Below are positions 6,980 to 7,595 of a stretch of 7,595 bases of DNA, piece by piece. The notes below the pieces were generated by a model. The model had not been told where the DNA came from, searched no databases, and saw only the letters and a list, made by a program, of their open reading frames with translations. The stretch is taken from positions 1 to 7,595 of the forward strand of contig SLNM01000365.1 in NCBI GenBank assembly GCA_007133055.1. Reading direction: 5' to 3'. A program made the translations under genes and the position numbers. The stretch comes from Lentisphaeria bacterium (GTDB taxonomy: Bacteria > Verrucomicrobiota > Lentisphaeria > Oligosphaerales > PUNB01). Numbering within the stretch: position 1 is the first letter of the stretch; every line of letters starts with the position of its first letter.

Positions 6980-7595
6980 CAGAACAACTCGTTTAATGCC
7001 GATTCAAGGCTCCAGTGATTCAATACCTGAACTCCGTTCTGAAGCCGCTCCTCGTTGCCGGTGTAAACCAGAATAGGATTAGTAGTGAATTCCACAACCT
7101 TGCTTAAACGGTGTAAGCCGGTAAACAGCGCCGAGGATAATGTTGATGCCGACTTGATCTCTATCGGTATGTGATATTGCGCCTCCTGCAATACCGCATC
7201 GACTTCATTGCCATTGCTGTCCCGGTAGAAATGCAGAGGTTGTCGCCTGCCTCTGTTTCTGAAAACCTTGAGCATTTCGACAATAACCATGTTTTCGTAC
7301 AGCATTCCCCGGAGCGGGTGGTTCCACACCTGTTCCACTTTGTTTATGCCTAACAAACGGGCAGCCAGGCCAACATCGTAAAAATACAGTTTCGGTGTCT
7401 TGACAAGCCGCTTGGAAACATTCCGGAAAAATGGTGGCAGCCTAAAGGCGACATAACTTGCCTCCAGCAAGGATATCCACTCCCTCACAGTGGACTGTGA
7501 TAACCCGGCATCGTTGCCCAGCCCTTCCAGGTTGAGCAATTGCCCAACACGGCCTGCGCAAAGCCCCAGAAAAGACTGAAAGAGGGAAAGATCAC
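6979..7595 (-). CDS. C-terminal part of an AAA_14/DUF4143 ATPase (5' end outside window)
   Basis: The frame is open to the window edge and family-like sequence (DLSLFQSFLGLCAGRVGQ) precedes the first possible TTG start at 7539, so only the last 204 residues are seen. They match the DUF4143 C-terminal region of AAA_14 ATPases: a winged-helix-like stretch (GLSQSTVREWISLLEASYV), then LPPFFRN...KRLVKTPKLYFYDVGLAARLLG, then a PD-(D/E)xK-like core with E130, D132 and E145-I-K147 (NEVDAV...IPIEIKSA). The ATPase domain with Walker motifs should lie beyond base 7595. Members are widespread accessory proteins of uncertain function, often carried in mobile or defence-like contexts; the nuclease-like core may or may not be active. 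The stop overlaps the hemL start by one base. G+C here is about 47% (28 of 60 at 7081-7140), much lower than the hemL body. Confidence 0.85.
   Translation of the reverse strand, partial: DLSLFQSFLGLCAGRVGQLLNLEGLGNDAGLSQSTVREWISLLEASYVAFRLPPFFRNVSKRLVKTPKLYFYDVGLAARLLGINKVEQVWNHPLRGMLYENMVIVEMLKVFRNRGRRQPLHFYRDSNGNEVDAVLQEAQYHIPIEIKSASTLSSALFTGLHRLSKVVEFTTNPILVYTGNEERLQNGVQVLNHWSLESALNELF

Overview
The window has two converging halves and looks like the chromosome of a free-living, probably anaerobic or microaerophilic bacterium. Reading right on the + strand are the 3' part of a large siroheme [4Fe-4S] nitrite/sulfite reductase fused to a TusA-like domain (1-2388) and a transsulfuration-type PLP enzyme closest to O-acetylhomoserine sulfhydrylase (2444-3694). 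Together they form a short route from sulfite to sulfide to homocysteine. Reading left on the - strand are the C-terminal part of an AAA_14/DUF4143 ATPase (7595-6979), hemL (6979-5681), a small unrecognised protein (5562-5359), a minimal nucleotidyltransferase (5417-4968) and hemA (4966-3725). The two blocks converge at about 3694-3727, where there is a small hairpin.

The shared theme is plausibly siroheme. HemA and HemL are the two C5-pathway enzymes that turn glutamyl-tRNA into 5-aminolevulinate, the precursor of all tetrapyrroles, and the reductase needs siroheme. Having them side by side, converging, suggests a sulfite assimilation/tetrapyrrole neighbourhood, but nothing in the sequence proves co-regulation.

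The most unusual points are these. (1) Both halves of the reductase keep a full C-x5-C / C-x3-C cysteine set, whereas classical monomeric sulfite and nitrite reductases keep only the second. (2) The reductase carries a roughly 150-residue helical segment and a C-terminal TusA-like sulfur-carrier domain. (3) Three accessory genes (DUF4143 ATPase, small protein, nucleotidyltransferase) are interleaved with hemL and hemA through very tight or overlapping junctions. (4) A perfect 23-bp tandem duplication starts at the predicted transcription start of the small protein-nucleotidyltransferase-hemA unit. (5) The body of hemL is about 70% GC, while its 3' end and its neighbours are about 47-57%.

The host cannot be named with confidence. 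The C5 pathway, a reductase of this architecture and DUF4143/nucleotidyltransferase cassettes fit groups such as Desulfobacterota or PVC-like lineages; this is a guess. Both end genes are cut by the window. No tRNA, rRNA, CRISPR array, insertion sequence or riboswitch was seen, and no gene-free stretch exceeds about 120 bases.
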